In this document: one piece after another, positions 16,961-26,497 of the stretch
Layout: each line of letters starts with the position of its first letter
Numbering within the stretch: the stretch's first letter is position 1
Assembly (NCBI RefSeq): GCF_015207505.1
Contig: NZ_JADEWT010000025.1
Location: forward strand, 1-61,617
From: Tychonema sp. LEGE 06208
GTDB lineage: Bacteria; Cyanobacteriota; Cyanobacteriia; Cyanobacteriales; Microcoleaceae
Reading direction: 5' to 3'
Length of the DNA: 61,617 nt
Made by a program: the position numbers and the translations under genes
The notes under the pieces: generated by a model
Told to the model about the DNA's origin: nothing
The model's input: the letters and a program-made list of their open reading frames with translations, nothing else
Databases searched by the model: none

Positions 16961-19867
16961 TCATCGCGGCTGACAAACCGACAGGGGATGAGGAGTGCGC
17001 TGGGGAAAATCACCCGCAACTTCCGCACCCACCAGCGTCACCTCCCCTTTCTCATTCACCACCCAACCGCGCGCCGGAACAACTTCCTGAGCTTTTTTTT
17101 CCCTTTCTTCCCTCGAACCTCTATCCGTGACATCCGTGACATCCGTGACATCCGTTACAGAATCCGCTGCCGAACCTTCCACCCACGGAAACGGTGCAGA
17201 TTCGCTGCTGAGAACATCGTTAGGACTCGCCGGCACTCCCCCTTTGCCAGTGACGGTAAACTCGTTCTCGCCCCTTTTTATGCAGGGATTTGCAGCAATT
17301 AACGCCGCCCGATCGACCAAATTTTGCGGCAGTTCCACTAAACCTTGAGCCGGATTCACCCCAGAAGAACTAAAAGTAACAGTACCTTGCAAAGCCGGGC
17401 CCCCGCTTTGGGAAATCGCGGCGATGTCGCTGCTTTGAAGCAGAGAAGTAGGAGTTACTTGCAAATCTGCAAATTGAGCATCTGTTAATTCCAAATTTCC
17501 TCGCACTTGTTCGCGGCTAACGGCGCTAAAGCCGAAAACATTGGGGACATTAATCTTAACCCGACCTCCCCCGGCCGATCGCGCATTAGCAGTAATATCG
17601 CTATTTTCCTTGGGTAAAGCAGCCAAAGTATCGCTGTTAATGTTGATGTTTCCACCCTCAGAAGTACCTGCATCTGTTGTAATTCTGCTCCCGCGTCGCA
17701 ACTGGATATTTCGCGCTTGCAGGTTAATATTTGCCCCGACACCGGATACAGTCGTGCCGTCAATACTGGCTTTGTTGTCGAGGGCGATCGAATTTGCGAC
17801 AACATTAATATTACCACTGCGTCCCGAACCCAAACTCCCGACAGCGATCGTCGCCCCATCCCCTACAGTCAAGCTTGGTGTAGTAATGCTGATGTTTCCC
17901 GCCGCGCCCGTGGGGGGAGCAAGCCGAAATAAAGTCTGATACACAGTCTCTCCCGAAGCGGTTGCTATACCGGAAGCAGACAAATTATCTGTGGTTCCAA
18001 TCAGTTTTACCGATTCCGAAGCATTGACAATGATATTTCCGCCATTACCCGCACCTAGAGTAGATGCTCCTATGGCCGCTGCACCTTCAACAGTCAATCG
18101 CCTAGTATTAATCCTCAAATCTCCAGAACTACCACCCGCAACAGTTCCGGTAATTAATTGACTGCGAGCAATACGAGCCGCTGATAAGCTGTCACTTTGG
18201 CGGCTACCGGTTAGTGTCACAGAGTCTGCAGCATTTATGGTAATGTTTCCACCCCTACCGACAGCAGGAATCACACCATTTCTAGATGTAACTCCGCTGG
18301 TAGAACTGATCGAAGTTCCCCCTTCGATCAGTAAAGAGGGTGTATTAATTTCTATATTTCCCGCGTTTCCCGTACCGCCAATACTGTTAGTGATAATACC
18401 AGTACCGAAGGTACTATCTAATCGGTATTCTGTGAGTAGTACCGAGTCAGAAGCTTTCACGATTAAGTTTCCACCATTACCTGCACCCACAGTTGCACTT
18501 GATAAAACTGACCCATTACGCACAGTTAGCTTTGCGGTATCAACTATTAAATTGCCTCCCCTACCTCGATCGATCGCGGTGGTGAACAGCCCAGATTCGC
18601 TGACTTCGACTGATTCAGAAGCTTTAATTGCCACATTCCCCCCTGCTCCTGCACCGTAACTCGGGTTGATGATTAACGCGCCTTCTCGGAGCATTAGTTG
18701 CTTAGTATCAACTGTAATATTCCCCGCCGCACCCGCGCCCACCGTCCCGACAGCTATGCCGCTTTGCCTGGTTGAAAAGCTAGCAGTTCCTGTTGTGCCG
18801 GCATCGAGAACATTGCGCCGAAAGTTATCAAATCCTATTCCTGTAATTTCTACAGCATCTGTCGCGCGGATGCTGACATTTCCTCCGGCTCCCGTCCCGG
18901 TAGTACCAGTTGAAATAAAGGCTTGGTCTAATATTCTTAACTGTGCTGTATCAACTGTAATATCGCGGCCGTTGAGACTTCCCAATGTATCGGAAACTAG
19001 GGAAGCCCGATCGCGCAAAATCACATTTGAACCCCGGAGCGCGATCGAGCCACCAGCAGGCCCGCTCGCCGTCACCGCCGATAAACCTGATAATTCAATG
19101 TTGCCAAATTTGGCAATATTTGTATAATCTAAACCTAAGCCAGTAGGCGCGATGTTAAAGCTTACTAAACCCGGACTGGCGACGCTCCCTAATTGAATAT
19201 TACCGCTAAAAGCGCTGGCAAAACCATTATTAAAAATTAAATTTCCTCCTACCATTGCTAAGGTTTGACCGGGAGCAACTGCTAAACCGACAGGTATTTC
19301 TGTACCTTCAATTTTTTGAGTAACTCTCGAAGTATTGACAATTGCACCGGGATTGTCTCGAAAGCTTAAACCCACAGGAATATTAATCGCTAACAAAGGT
19401 ACTGCGTTGGGATTAGCAGCGCTAAATTCAAAACCGTTATTAAACACCGCGCCTGTCGCAGAAGAAGCCAAAAACGAACCGCGCAAATCTAACCGCGCAT
19501 TGGGACCGAATACAATGCCTTTGGGGTTAATTAAAAATAAATTAGCATTGCCTAAAACTCCCAAATTTCCTAAAATATTTGAGGATTTACCGCCCGTAAC
19601 GCGGGTAAAAATGTTAGCAATTCCGCTGGGATTGGCAAAATAAGCTCCCCGCCCTTGATTGATGTTGAATTCGCCGAAACTGTGAAATAGGTTAACCCCG
19701 CGAGTTGCGCCGCCGGTAATTCTATCTGAGGGTAAGTTGTTGATAGTATCGGGAACAATGCGCGAACTTTCCGGGCCCAAAGTATTATCGGGGACGATTT
19801 GGGCGAAGGTTTTCGAGGGAAATAGCAACACCAAGGCAAACAGTAGGAAGGAAGACAGGCGAGACAT
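16961..19867 (-). CDS. Two-partner secretion exoprotein TpsA4
   Basis: This 968-aa protein has the cleanest Sec signal peptide of the four (MSRLSSFLLFALVLLFPSKTFA/Q), then IVPDNTLGPESSRIVPD and the TPS domain with NPSGIANIFTRV and NPKGIVFGPNARLDLRGSF. The beta-helix core differs most from the other three copies, while the last about 250 residues are again nearly shared, including NEFTVTGKGGVP and SVTDVTDVTDVTDRGSREE. It is the first TpsA gene in the direction of transcription. About 375 bp of non-coding DNA with WD40 debris lies upstream. Export by the TpsB at 21798-23924 is expected, because no other TpsB is present. Confidence 0.93.
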   Translation of the reverse strand: MSRLSSFLLFALVLLFPSKTFAQIVPDNTLGPESSRIVPDTINNLPSDRITGGATRGVNLFHSFGEFNINQGRGAYFANPSGIANIFTRVTGGKSSNILGNLGVLGNANLFLINPKGIVFGPNARLDLRGSFLASSATGAVFNNGFEFSAANPNAVPLLAINIPVGLSFRDNPGAIVNTSRVTQKIEGTEIPVGLAVAPGQTLAMVGGNLIFNNGFASAFSGNIQLGSVASPGLVSFNIAPTGLGLDYTNIAKFGNIELSGLSAVTASGPAGGSIALRGSNVILRDRASLVSDTLGSLNGRDITVDTAQLRILDQAFISTGTTGTGAGGNVSIRATDAVEITGIGFDNFRRNVLDAGTTGTASFSTRQSGIAVGTVGAGAAGNITVDTKQLMLREGALIINPSYGAGAGGNVAIKASESVEVSESGLFTTAIDRGRGGNLIVDTAKLTVRNGSVLSSATVGAGNGGNLIVKASDSVLLTEYRLDSTFGTGIITNSIGGTGNAGNIEINTPSLLIEGGTSISSTSGVTSRNGVIPAVGRGGNITINAADSVTLTGSRQSDSLSAARIARSQLITGTVAGGSSGDLRINTRRLTVEGAAAIGASTLGAGNGGNIIVNASESVKLIGTTDNLSASGIATASGETVYQTLFRLAPPTGAAGNISITTPSLTVGDGATIAVGSLGSGRSGNINVVANSIALDNKASIDGTTVSGVGANINLQARNIQLRRGSRITTDAGTSEGGNININSDTLAALPKENSDITANARSAGGGRVKINVPNVFGFSAVSREQVRGNLELTDAQFADLQVTPTSLLQSSDIAAISQSGGPALQGTVTFSSSGVNPAQGLVELPQNLVDRAALIAANPCIKRGENEFTVTGKGGVPASPNDVLSSESAPFPWVEGSAADSVTDVTDVTDVTDRGSREEREKKAQEVVPARGWVVNEKGEVTLVGAEVAGDFPQRTPHPLSVCQPR

Positions 19868-19935
19868 AGCTTAAATCCTGTTATATAAATAATATGGTTT
19901 CCGGTTCCATCATAATTATATATTTGGATTATATC

Positions 19936-20205
19936 AGTGCGATCGCCCCAATGTTGGCGACCCAAGTAGCGAGACCGCCACTTAATAAAAATTGACAGTC
20001 AGCGCTAAAGATAACTGACAAATTTGCCAGCTCCGCAGCCACAGGCTAATATTTGGCAAAGGTCGAGAACACAATGAAAACTTGTCACCCAAGTTACCGA
20101 AGCCACAGGAAATATGCCAACTTGTAGGGTGCTTAGTGGTGTGATGGCTCTTACGAAGCTGTCATGGAGGGAATCAAGCTGGTCATGGAAAACGCAATCG
20201 TTCAT
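19936..20205 (-). pseudogene. Degraded WD40-repeat gene fragment
   Basis: The segment 19974-20011 (accgccacttaataaaa...gtcagcgctaaaga) is nearly identical to 21712-21748, which codes for SADGQILLSGG in a WD40 remnant. Here the same frame reads SADCQFLLSGG followed by unrelated sequence, and in another frame DLCQILACG resembles a further WD40 blade. There is no continuous frame. This is most simply debris of a WD40-repeat protein gene whose other part lies at 21556-21780. The call rests on these short matches only. Confidence 0.35.
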
Positions 20206-20242
20206 ACTAGACGGTAGACACCTTCAATCTTAGGAGCCGTCT

Positions 20243-20479
20243 ATGTTACTACAAGAAGTCAAGGAACACGTCTTCAAACTGCCACCGAGCGATCGCCTTG
20301 CGTTAGTGGGCGCCATCATTGAGTCCTTACAAGATCGGCGAGTTACCGGGGTCGATCGTTCTGGTGCGATTCAGCGGATGCGAGGCTTGCTAAAGACAGA
20401 CCAACCCGCACCGACAGATGAGGAGGTGGCTGCAATGTTGGAAGCGCGACGAGTGGATTTGCTACTATTGGGATATTGA
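20243..20479 (+). CDS. Small RelB/VapB-like antitoxin-type protein
   Basis: The 78-aa protein has LPPSDRLALVGAIIESLQ near the N-terminus and MRGLLKTDQPAPTDEEVAAMLEARR near the C-terminus. This layout is seen in cyanobacterial addiction-module antitoxins, in which the N-terminal part binds DNA and the C-terminal part neutralises the toxin. A good ribosome site (TAGGAG) stands 7 bases before the ATG. No PIN or RelE toxin follows; the next gene is a DUF433 protein. It may be an orphan antitoxin. The last residues (LLLLGY) are not typical and may reflect a changed 3' end. Confidence 0.6.
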   Translation: MLLQEVKEHVFKLPPSDRLALVGAIIESLQDRRVTGVDRSGAIQRMRGLLKTDQPAPTDEEVAAMLEARRVDLLLLGY

Positions 20480-20493
20480 ATTTGAATATGCTT

Positions 20494-20838
20494 ATGACAC
20501 TGACAATCGTAGCTGAACCGGCTCCTTTAAATGCAAATGAAGATGGTGTGATTCTCATTGGAAAAACTTGCGTTACATTAGATACTGTAATCGCTGTCTT
20601 TCAGCAGGGCGCGACCGCAGAGGAAACTGTTTATCGTTATCCATCTCTGAATCTAGCTGACGTTTATGCCACCATCGCCTTCTATCTCAACCACGAATCG
20701 GAAGTAGAAGCGTACTTGCAACAGCGACGGCAGCAATCGCAAGAGATTCGCGCTATGAATCAAGCAAAATTCGACCCACAAGGCTTGCGCGATCGCCTGC
20801 TTGCCCCGCAGAACATCGATCGCCCATCAATGTTTTGA
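20494..20838 (+). CDS. DUF433 domain-containing protein (antitoxin-like)
   Basis: The about 114-aa protein holds the DUF433 winged-helix pattern: GVILIGKTCVTLDTVIAVFQQGATAEETVYRYPSLNLADVYATIAFYLNHESEVEAYL, shown here in part (residues about 22-80). DUF433 proteins usually stand before a DUF5615 PIN-like toxin gene and probably act as its antitoxin. No toxin follows here, since a convergent methyltransferase gene lies 50 bp downstream. The ATG at 20494 (MTLTIVAEP) is chosen; an ATG at 20488 is possible. It starts 15 bp after the stop of the previous antitoxin-like gene, so the two are likely co-transcribed. Confidence 0.7.
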   Translation: MTLTIVAEPAPLNANEDGVILIGKTCVTLDTVIAVFQQGATAEETVYRYPSLNLADVYATIAFYLNHESEVEAYLQQRRQQSQEIRAMNQAKFDPQGLRDRLLAPQNIDRPSMF

Positions 20839-20887
20839 TACAGTGTCCTGTCGCGCTCTCCCACAGTTTTATTGTGCGAATGATAGA

Positions 20888-21487
20888 TTAGGTCTTTTGG
20901 GCAATGATATAAACATGATTTTCAGGATACTGGTCATATTCTAGATGACGGCAGGTGCAATGATGCTCCGCCAGAATTCGCAGGAAAGTATCTACTCCCA
21001 AAGTGCTGTACTCAAAGTCTTGACCCTGAAATGCCCCCGAAATCTCGCTGCTTGTATGTCCGCCGCCACAGGTGAAAAGGAGGATTCCATCGGGTTCAAG
21101 CGCATCGCATAGCTTTTTCATCATAGGCGCTTGCTTGTTAAGTGGTAGATGAAAAGTGCTGTCCCACGCTGCAATCAGGCTGTAAAGTTTCGGCGGCTGC
21201 CAATCACAAATGTCTTCCCGGTAAAAGGTGATTTCTGGATGTAGGCGCTGGGCTAAATCGATCATTGCGCTAGAAATATCAAGTCCTTCAGGCTGAAATC
21301 CATGGTTGAATAAGCTGTTAATAAAACGCCCGCTACTTCCACACCCGACATCAAGTGCTGCGTGCTGCTTGGAACTAAATTGGATCGCCCGTTCTAATTG
21401 GGCAATCCCGTAGGTTGAATCTTGATGTTTAGCTTGCCACCATTGGGCTATTCGGTCGTATCGGGCAGATGTATCATTTGGCTCCAT
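20888..21487 (-). CDS. Class I SAM-dependent methyltransferase
   Basis: The about 199-aa protein has the SAM-binding motif ALDVGCGSSGRFINSLF, an acidic loop GLDISSAMIDLAQR and motif IV region IAAWDSTFHLPL. These are typical of small-molecule methyltransferases of the UbiE/Tam type. The substrate is unknown. The ATG at 21487 (MEPNDTSARYDRIAQWW) is preferred because GGGGTCAC stands upstream; the longer reading frame adds 21 unusual residues. It stands alone between the DUF433 gene and WD40 debris, inside the two-partner secretion locus. This suggests a later insertion rather than a secretion role. Confidence 0.82.
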   Translation of the reverse strand: MEPNDTSARYDRIAQWWQAKHQDSTYGIAQLERAIQFSSKQHAALDVGCGSSGRFINSLFNHGFQPEGLDISSAMIDLAQRLHPEITFYREDICDWQPPKLYSLIAAWDSTFHLPLNKQAPMMKKLCDALEPDGILLFTCGGGHTSSEISGAFQGQDFEYSTLGVDTFLRILAEHHCTCRHLEYDQYPENHVYIIAQKT

Positions 21488-21555
21488 AAAGTGACCCCAT
21501 AGGTGTCGATCGAAATTTTCAAGACCATTATAATTTTCCCCACACCACACGCCAG

Positions 21556-21780
21556 CTACACCAACGATCCTAACGCTTTCAGTGTCGTTTTTTGAGCATT
21601 CGTCAATCCCGTTGCACCTTGAATATTCATGCCTTCATACAGCCGATCGCCCATCAACATCCTCATACAACATCCGGTGGCGAAATCCCACAATTTAAGA
21701 GTAAGATCGATACCGCCACTTAATAAAATTTGACCGTCAGCGCTAAAGAGGAAAGTGTTGGGCGAAGGGTTCGATCGCAC
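21556..21780 (-). pseudogene. C-terminal remnant of a WD40-repeat protein
   Basis: The open frame encodes one last WD40 blade (SADGQILLSGGIDLTLKLWD) and the tail YEGMNIQGATGLTNAQKTTLKALG. This tail is typical of the end of large cyanobacterial NACHT/NB-ARC or WD40 proteins. The N-terminal thousand or so residues are missing. It begins 18 bp before the TpsB stop codon region and has no convincing start. Together with the fragment at 19936-20205 it marks an old WD40 gene broken up in this spot. Confidence 0.7.
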
Positions 21781-21797
21781 TCAACCCAACCGACAAT

Positions 21798-23924
21798 TTA
21801 GAAAGCAAAGTAATTAATCCGAAAGTAGAGGCCTTTTTCCTGCAAAGTTCGTGAAGCGGAGCTATCCCGTAGGGAATCGCCAGATCGAGCATTAATCAAA
21901 GGAATACCGTAGTCTAGACGCACGTTCAGCCGATCGCCCATCTGCCAAACCAGCCCCAAACCCGCACCCAACAGCGTGTCAGACTCAGGATTCGCTTTTT
22001 CCCCCGAATGGTTCCAGCCCACCCCAAAATCGATAAACGGAGCCACCTGCAACAATCCTTTAACTTTCGGCGCGCGCCAAACCGGGATTCGCACTTCTGC
22101 GCTAGCGATCGCACCGCTATCAGTTAACAGCAAATCTTGGCGGTACCCGCGCACGCTTTGAACACCGCCGATCCCGATTTGTTCCAGAGAAAGCAGCGGG
22201 CGATCGGCTAATTGAATGTCGGAACGCACTATCAGTAAGGTTTCCGGCGCTAAGAGCCGCACGTACTGCGCTTGTCCGCGCCACGCCAGAAAGTGGCTGT
22301 CAGGGCCGCTATTGTTCTCAGTAGCGCCGAACAAATTGCTACCGACGGAAAACTGCGATCGCGCCGCGATCACTTGTCGAGTATTTCGCTGCACGTATTC
22401 TTGAAAAAACCGCACCGCCGAAACCCGCGTTTCCCCGCGATCGTTTGCTCCCGCCGACAGCGCAAATCTTTCACCCAAAAGGAATGTATCGCTTTCTTGG
22501 CGCGATAAACTTACTCCCAAAGCTAAAGTGCGATCGGGCTTTTCGACAATCGGCTGGCGGTAAGTTAACTCGTAAGTGCGCGATTTACCCTCAATTTCTG
22601 CCGCAGCAAAGGGTTCCTCGATCACGTTGGTACTCGCAGCACCCGCAGCAAACCGAATTGTGCCGTTGCGCGCGTTGACGGGAACTGTGTAGCTACCGTT
22701 AAATTCGTTGCTACCGTCGGTGTTAGCGTAGGATACCTCCAATCCGTCGCCCAAACCGAGCAAATTTGCTTGATTGACGCGCACGCCGCGCCGAAAACTA
22801 CCCACGCTGGGCGATCGGTTGTTGTCTGCGAACACTTCGCCGCTGAGGCTGTCTGCTTCTTTAATCCGCACTTCCAACCTGCTGTTTTCCGGGCGGCTTC
22901 CGGCTTGCAGTTCGGCGGAAATATTGGCAATTAAGGGGTCGAGTTGCAGCATTTGCAAGGCTTCCAGCAGCCGATCGCGATTGAGCGGCCTTCTGGTGGC
23001 GCGTTCGAGGCGCGATCGCACGTAACTTGAATTTAAGCGCCTGTTTCCCGCAATCTTAATTTCATCTAACCCGCCTTCGACAATCCGAATTTTTACCGCG
23101 CCTCCTTCCCTGGGAAAGCTTTGGTTGGCGGGAATTACAGCCCCGGAATTGATGTATCCGGCTGCTACGTATTTTTGAGTGACGGCTGCTTCCGCTGCGA
23201 TCAGTTCGGCAAAGGTGATTTCGCGCCCCGCAAATTGCTGCGTAACTTCTGCCAGTTCGCGATCGCTAAAAGCCGTGTTGCCTTCAAATTCAAAGCGCTC
23301 CACCCGAATTGTACCCGGAATCCCCGGTCTGGTGTCGCCGGGAACAGGTGTTGCTGGGGTTGGCTGGAGGGGAGAGGGCGGAGGCGGTTCGGGGGCGATT
23401 GGTGCGGGAAATTCCGGCTCTCTCGGTTGAATTGGGTTGGGCAGTTGGCTGATATTGTTATCAGAATTGTCTGTACCCGCGATCGCGACAAAACTCGGTT
23501 CTAATTCCGATGTCACCGGATTTGAGATTAGTTGCGAATCTCGATCGCCCTCCAAACCAATTTTTTGGGCGCTAATACTTTCTTCTAGCGGTTTACCTGA
23601 GTTAGAAAGCGCCATTTCTTGAGTTGTGGCGATCGAGGTGCGATCGGCCCAATGGGCAACTTCTGACTGTAAATCGGGAGTTCCTGCAGGTATAATTGGT
23701 GGCAAAGCCGATCGATCTGATGCTGGGGCGACCAAGTCTTCGCGAGTGTCAAGATTATCAGTGCTTCCCTCGTGTCGATCGCGATCGCTACTGACTGCGG
23801 TCAAATCCTCAACATTGGAAGTAAAAATTGCAACATTGCTAGCGGATGTTTTCGCTGGTTTTCCCAACCAAACTAAGCCAAAAATTCCAGCGATTAAAAA
23901 AAGTTTTTGCGATCGACAAGCCAT
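21798..23924 (-). CDS. TpsB outer-membrane transporter (ShlB/FhaC/HecB family)
   Basis: This outer-membrane 16-strand beta-barrel should translocate the TpsA proteins. The 708-aa protein has an N-terminal signal segment (LFLIAGIFGLVWLGKPAKTSA), a long low-complexity periplasmic linker with a Pro-rich run (EPPPPSPLQPTPATPVPG, about residue 180), two POTRA domains (from IRVERFEFEGNTAFSDREL to VEGGLDEIKIAGNRRL and on) and the barrel. The conserved L6 loop motif VRGYRQD is present near residue 590, and the protein ends in an aromatic residue (NYFAF). It lies upstream of the four tpsA genes on the same strand, separated by about 2 kb of unrelated genes. Confidence 0.94.
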   Translation of the reverse strand: MACRSQKLFLIAGIFGLVWLGKPAKTSASNVAIFTSNVEDLTAVSSDRDRHEGSTDNLDTREDLVAPASDRSALPPIIPAGTPDLQSEVAHWADRTSIATTQEMALSNSGKPLEESISAQKIGLEGDRDSQLISNPVTSELEPSFVAIAGTDNSDNNISQLPNPIQPREPEFPAPIAPEPPPPSPLQPTPATPVPGDTRPGIPGTIRVERFEFEGNTAFSDRELAEVTQQFAGREITFAELIAAEAAVTQKYVAAGYINSGAVIPANQSFPREGGAVKIRIVEGGLDEIKIAGNRRLNSSYVRSRLERATRRPLNRDRLLEALQMLQLDPLIANISAELQAGSRPENSRLEVRIKEADSLSGEVFADNNRSPSVGSFRRGVRVNQANLLGLGDGLEVSYANTDGSNEFNGSYTVPVNARNGTIRFAAGAASTNVIEEPFAAAEIEGKSRTYELTYRQPIVEKPDRTLALGVSLSRQESDTFLLGERFALSAGANDRGETRVSAVRFFQEYVQRNTRQVIAARSQFSVGSNLFGATENNSGPDSHFLAWRGQAQYVRLLAPETLLIVRSDIQLADRPLLSLEQIGIGGVQSVRGYRQDLLLTDSGAIASAEVRIPVWRAPKVKGLLQVAPFIDFGVGWNHSGEKANPESDTLLGAGLGLVWQMGDRLNVRLDYGIPLINARSGDSLRDSSASRTLQEKGLYFRINYFAF

Positions 23925-24388
23925 AGGATCTAATTATCTCGAATAATTGGGTGAAAATCTTTTCAGGAACCCGTGCACCCTAAACTTAAAATTAATCTTA
24001 ACCGCAAAAAAGCCAACAACCTTCGCCACCAAAAGTTTCGCAACGGCCAAAAACCCAAAAATCGCTCCGGTGTTCGTCCCCCAAAACTTACGCATCAACG
24101 GGATGCCGATCCGCAACAAGATCTCGACATTCGATCGCCAACGGTATAAAAAATCGATTTATTCCATCGCCCAACCTGCGCTTTGAGGTTCATGGGGCGA
24201 TCGTACCAATAGCAAAAAACCGGGTTTTTCCTACGTTCACTTCGTCACAGCCCGCAGACAAAGTAAAAAACCCGGTTTCTGAGATTGTGGTGCACAAACT
24301 ATCAACTACATCATGTCAAGTCGCTGACACAAACAGTTTGTAGTGCAAACGACCGTCCGTTCTCCCGGTTAGCAGTGCAGACACGATA
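23925..24388. other. Intergenic region between por and tpsB
   Basis: No gene is supported in these 464 bp. It holds HIP1-type sites and, at about 24216-24282, two inverted copies of the dispersed AAACCCGGTTT repeat (gcaaaaaaccgggttttt and aaaaaacccggtttctgag). These could form a long hairpin downstream of tpsB's promoter side. Short open frames here look random. Confidence 0.6.
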
Positions 24389-25537
<1,149 letters not shown>

Positions 25538-25598
25538 TTAAGTCATTTTTGCTCTCTTTGCGGGAGTTGCTTCTCAAACACCAGAACTTCAAAGAGTC

Positions 25599-26426
25599 AT
25601 GAAAAAAGTAAATTGGTTGATTGAAAAAGATATTTACGATCGCGAATCAGAATTTTTGGCAGAACTACAGAAACAAGGATACATTTACCAAGAAACTAAA
25701 TATCTCAATTTTCGCCCTGAAGCAGCTCATCAATATTTTCCCCCTGATGATTGTGTTTTATTCATGGGAACTCTGAATTTGGGTCGGGATATCTTAAGAA
25801 CTTCGTGGATTCCCGGAGCTTATATGGATGAAAAAAATCTCCGCTGTTCCAGTTACTACACTTATTTCGGTCAATACTTGTTAAATGAAAAGTATTTTAT
25901 TCTTTCTTTGGGCGAATTAATCAGAAGAAAAACCGAAATTCTGGAATACTTCAAATCCGAGGGAGATTTATTTATTCGACCTGACAGCAATATGAAGTCA
26001 TTTCGAGCCGGGGTTTTTAACCTGAATATTTTAAATACTATGCAATCTCTGGGAAGTGAATTAAAAAGGGACGAAACAACTTTGGTTTTAGTCAGTGGTA
26101 AGCGAGAAATCACGAAAGAATGGAGATTTTTTGTTTATAAAAATCAAATTATTACTGGTTTTTTGTATTTATTTGGAGAAGAAAGAGTTGATGAAACAAT
26201 CAGGGGAGGATATTTAGAAAACTATCCTAGGGAAGTTTTAAAACAAGTGAGTTGGTATCCAGAATCTGTTTACACGATCGATATCTGCGAGTCAGAGGGA
26301 GAGCTTTATGTCTTGGAACTTGGTTCTTTTAGTTGTGCTGGAGAATATGCTTGTGATTGGAGTGCGATCGTCGAATTTGGTGCCAAAGCAGCTTGGGAAG
26401 ATTACGAAGCAGTCAATCAATTTTAG
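25599..26426 (+). CDS. ATP-grasp domain-containing protein (DUF4343-like)
   Basis: The 275-aa protein resembles ATP-grasp-fold proteins of unknown substrate. Visible features are LFIRPDSNMKSFRAGVF (about residues 126-142), which resembles the ATP-grasp nucleotide-binding lobe, and KREITKEWRFFVYKNQIITG (about 168-187). A metal-binding style end is seen in VYTIDICESEGELYVLELGSFSCAG. Family members ligate a carboxylate to an amine or thiol, but the partners are not predictable here. A weak ribosome site (AAAGAG) lies before the ATG. It diverges from por and converges with the old yellow enzyme gene. No operon partner is seen. Confidence 0.7.
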   Translation: MKKVNWLIEKDIYDRESEFLAELQKQGYIYQETKYLNFRPEAAHQYFPPDDCVLFMGTLNLGRDILRTSWIPGAYMDEKNLRCSSYYTYFGQYLLNEKYFILSLGELIRRKTEILEYFKSEGDLFIRPDSNMKSFRAGVFNLNILNTMQSLGSELKRDETTLVLVSGKREITKEWRFFVYKNQIITGFLYLFGEERVDETIRGGYLENYPREVLKQVSWYPESVYTIDICESEGELYVLELGSFSCAGEYACDWSAIVEFGAKAAWEDYEAVNQF

Positions 26427-26497
26427 ATTAGCCAGATTCCAGACTTCTTAAAGAAATCTGGGATCTAACAGCAGGTGTCATCCATGTAATCTGAGGC

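Noticed and set aside
7517..19643. Many open frames of 60-190 codons on the plus strand opposite the four tpsA genes
   Set aside because: They are antisense shadows of repetitive, low-stop coding DNA and recur in each tpsA copy at the same relative place. They lack ribosome sites and domain content.
21488..21550. 21-residue N-terminal extension of the methyltransferase
   Set aside because: The downstream ATG has a better ribosome site and yields a normal family start.
23201..23504. Frames within the Pro-rich linker of TpsB
   Set aside because: They are alternative readings of the linker-coding DNA and lie inside a clearly supported gene.
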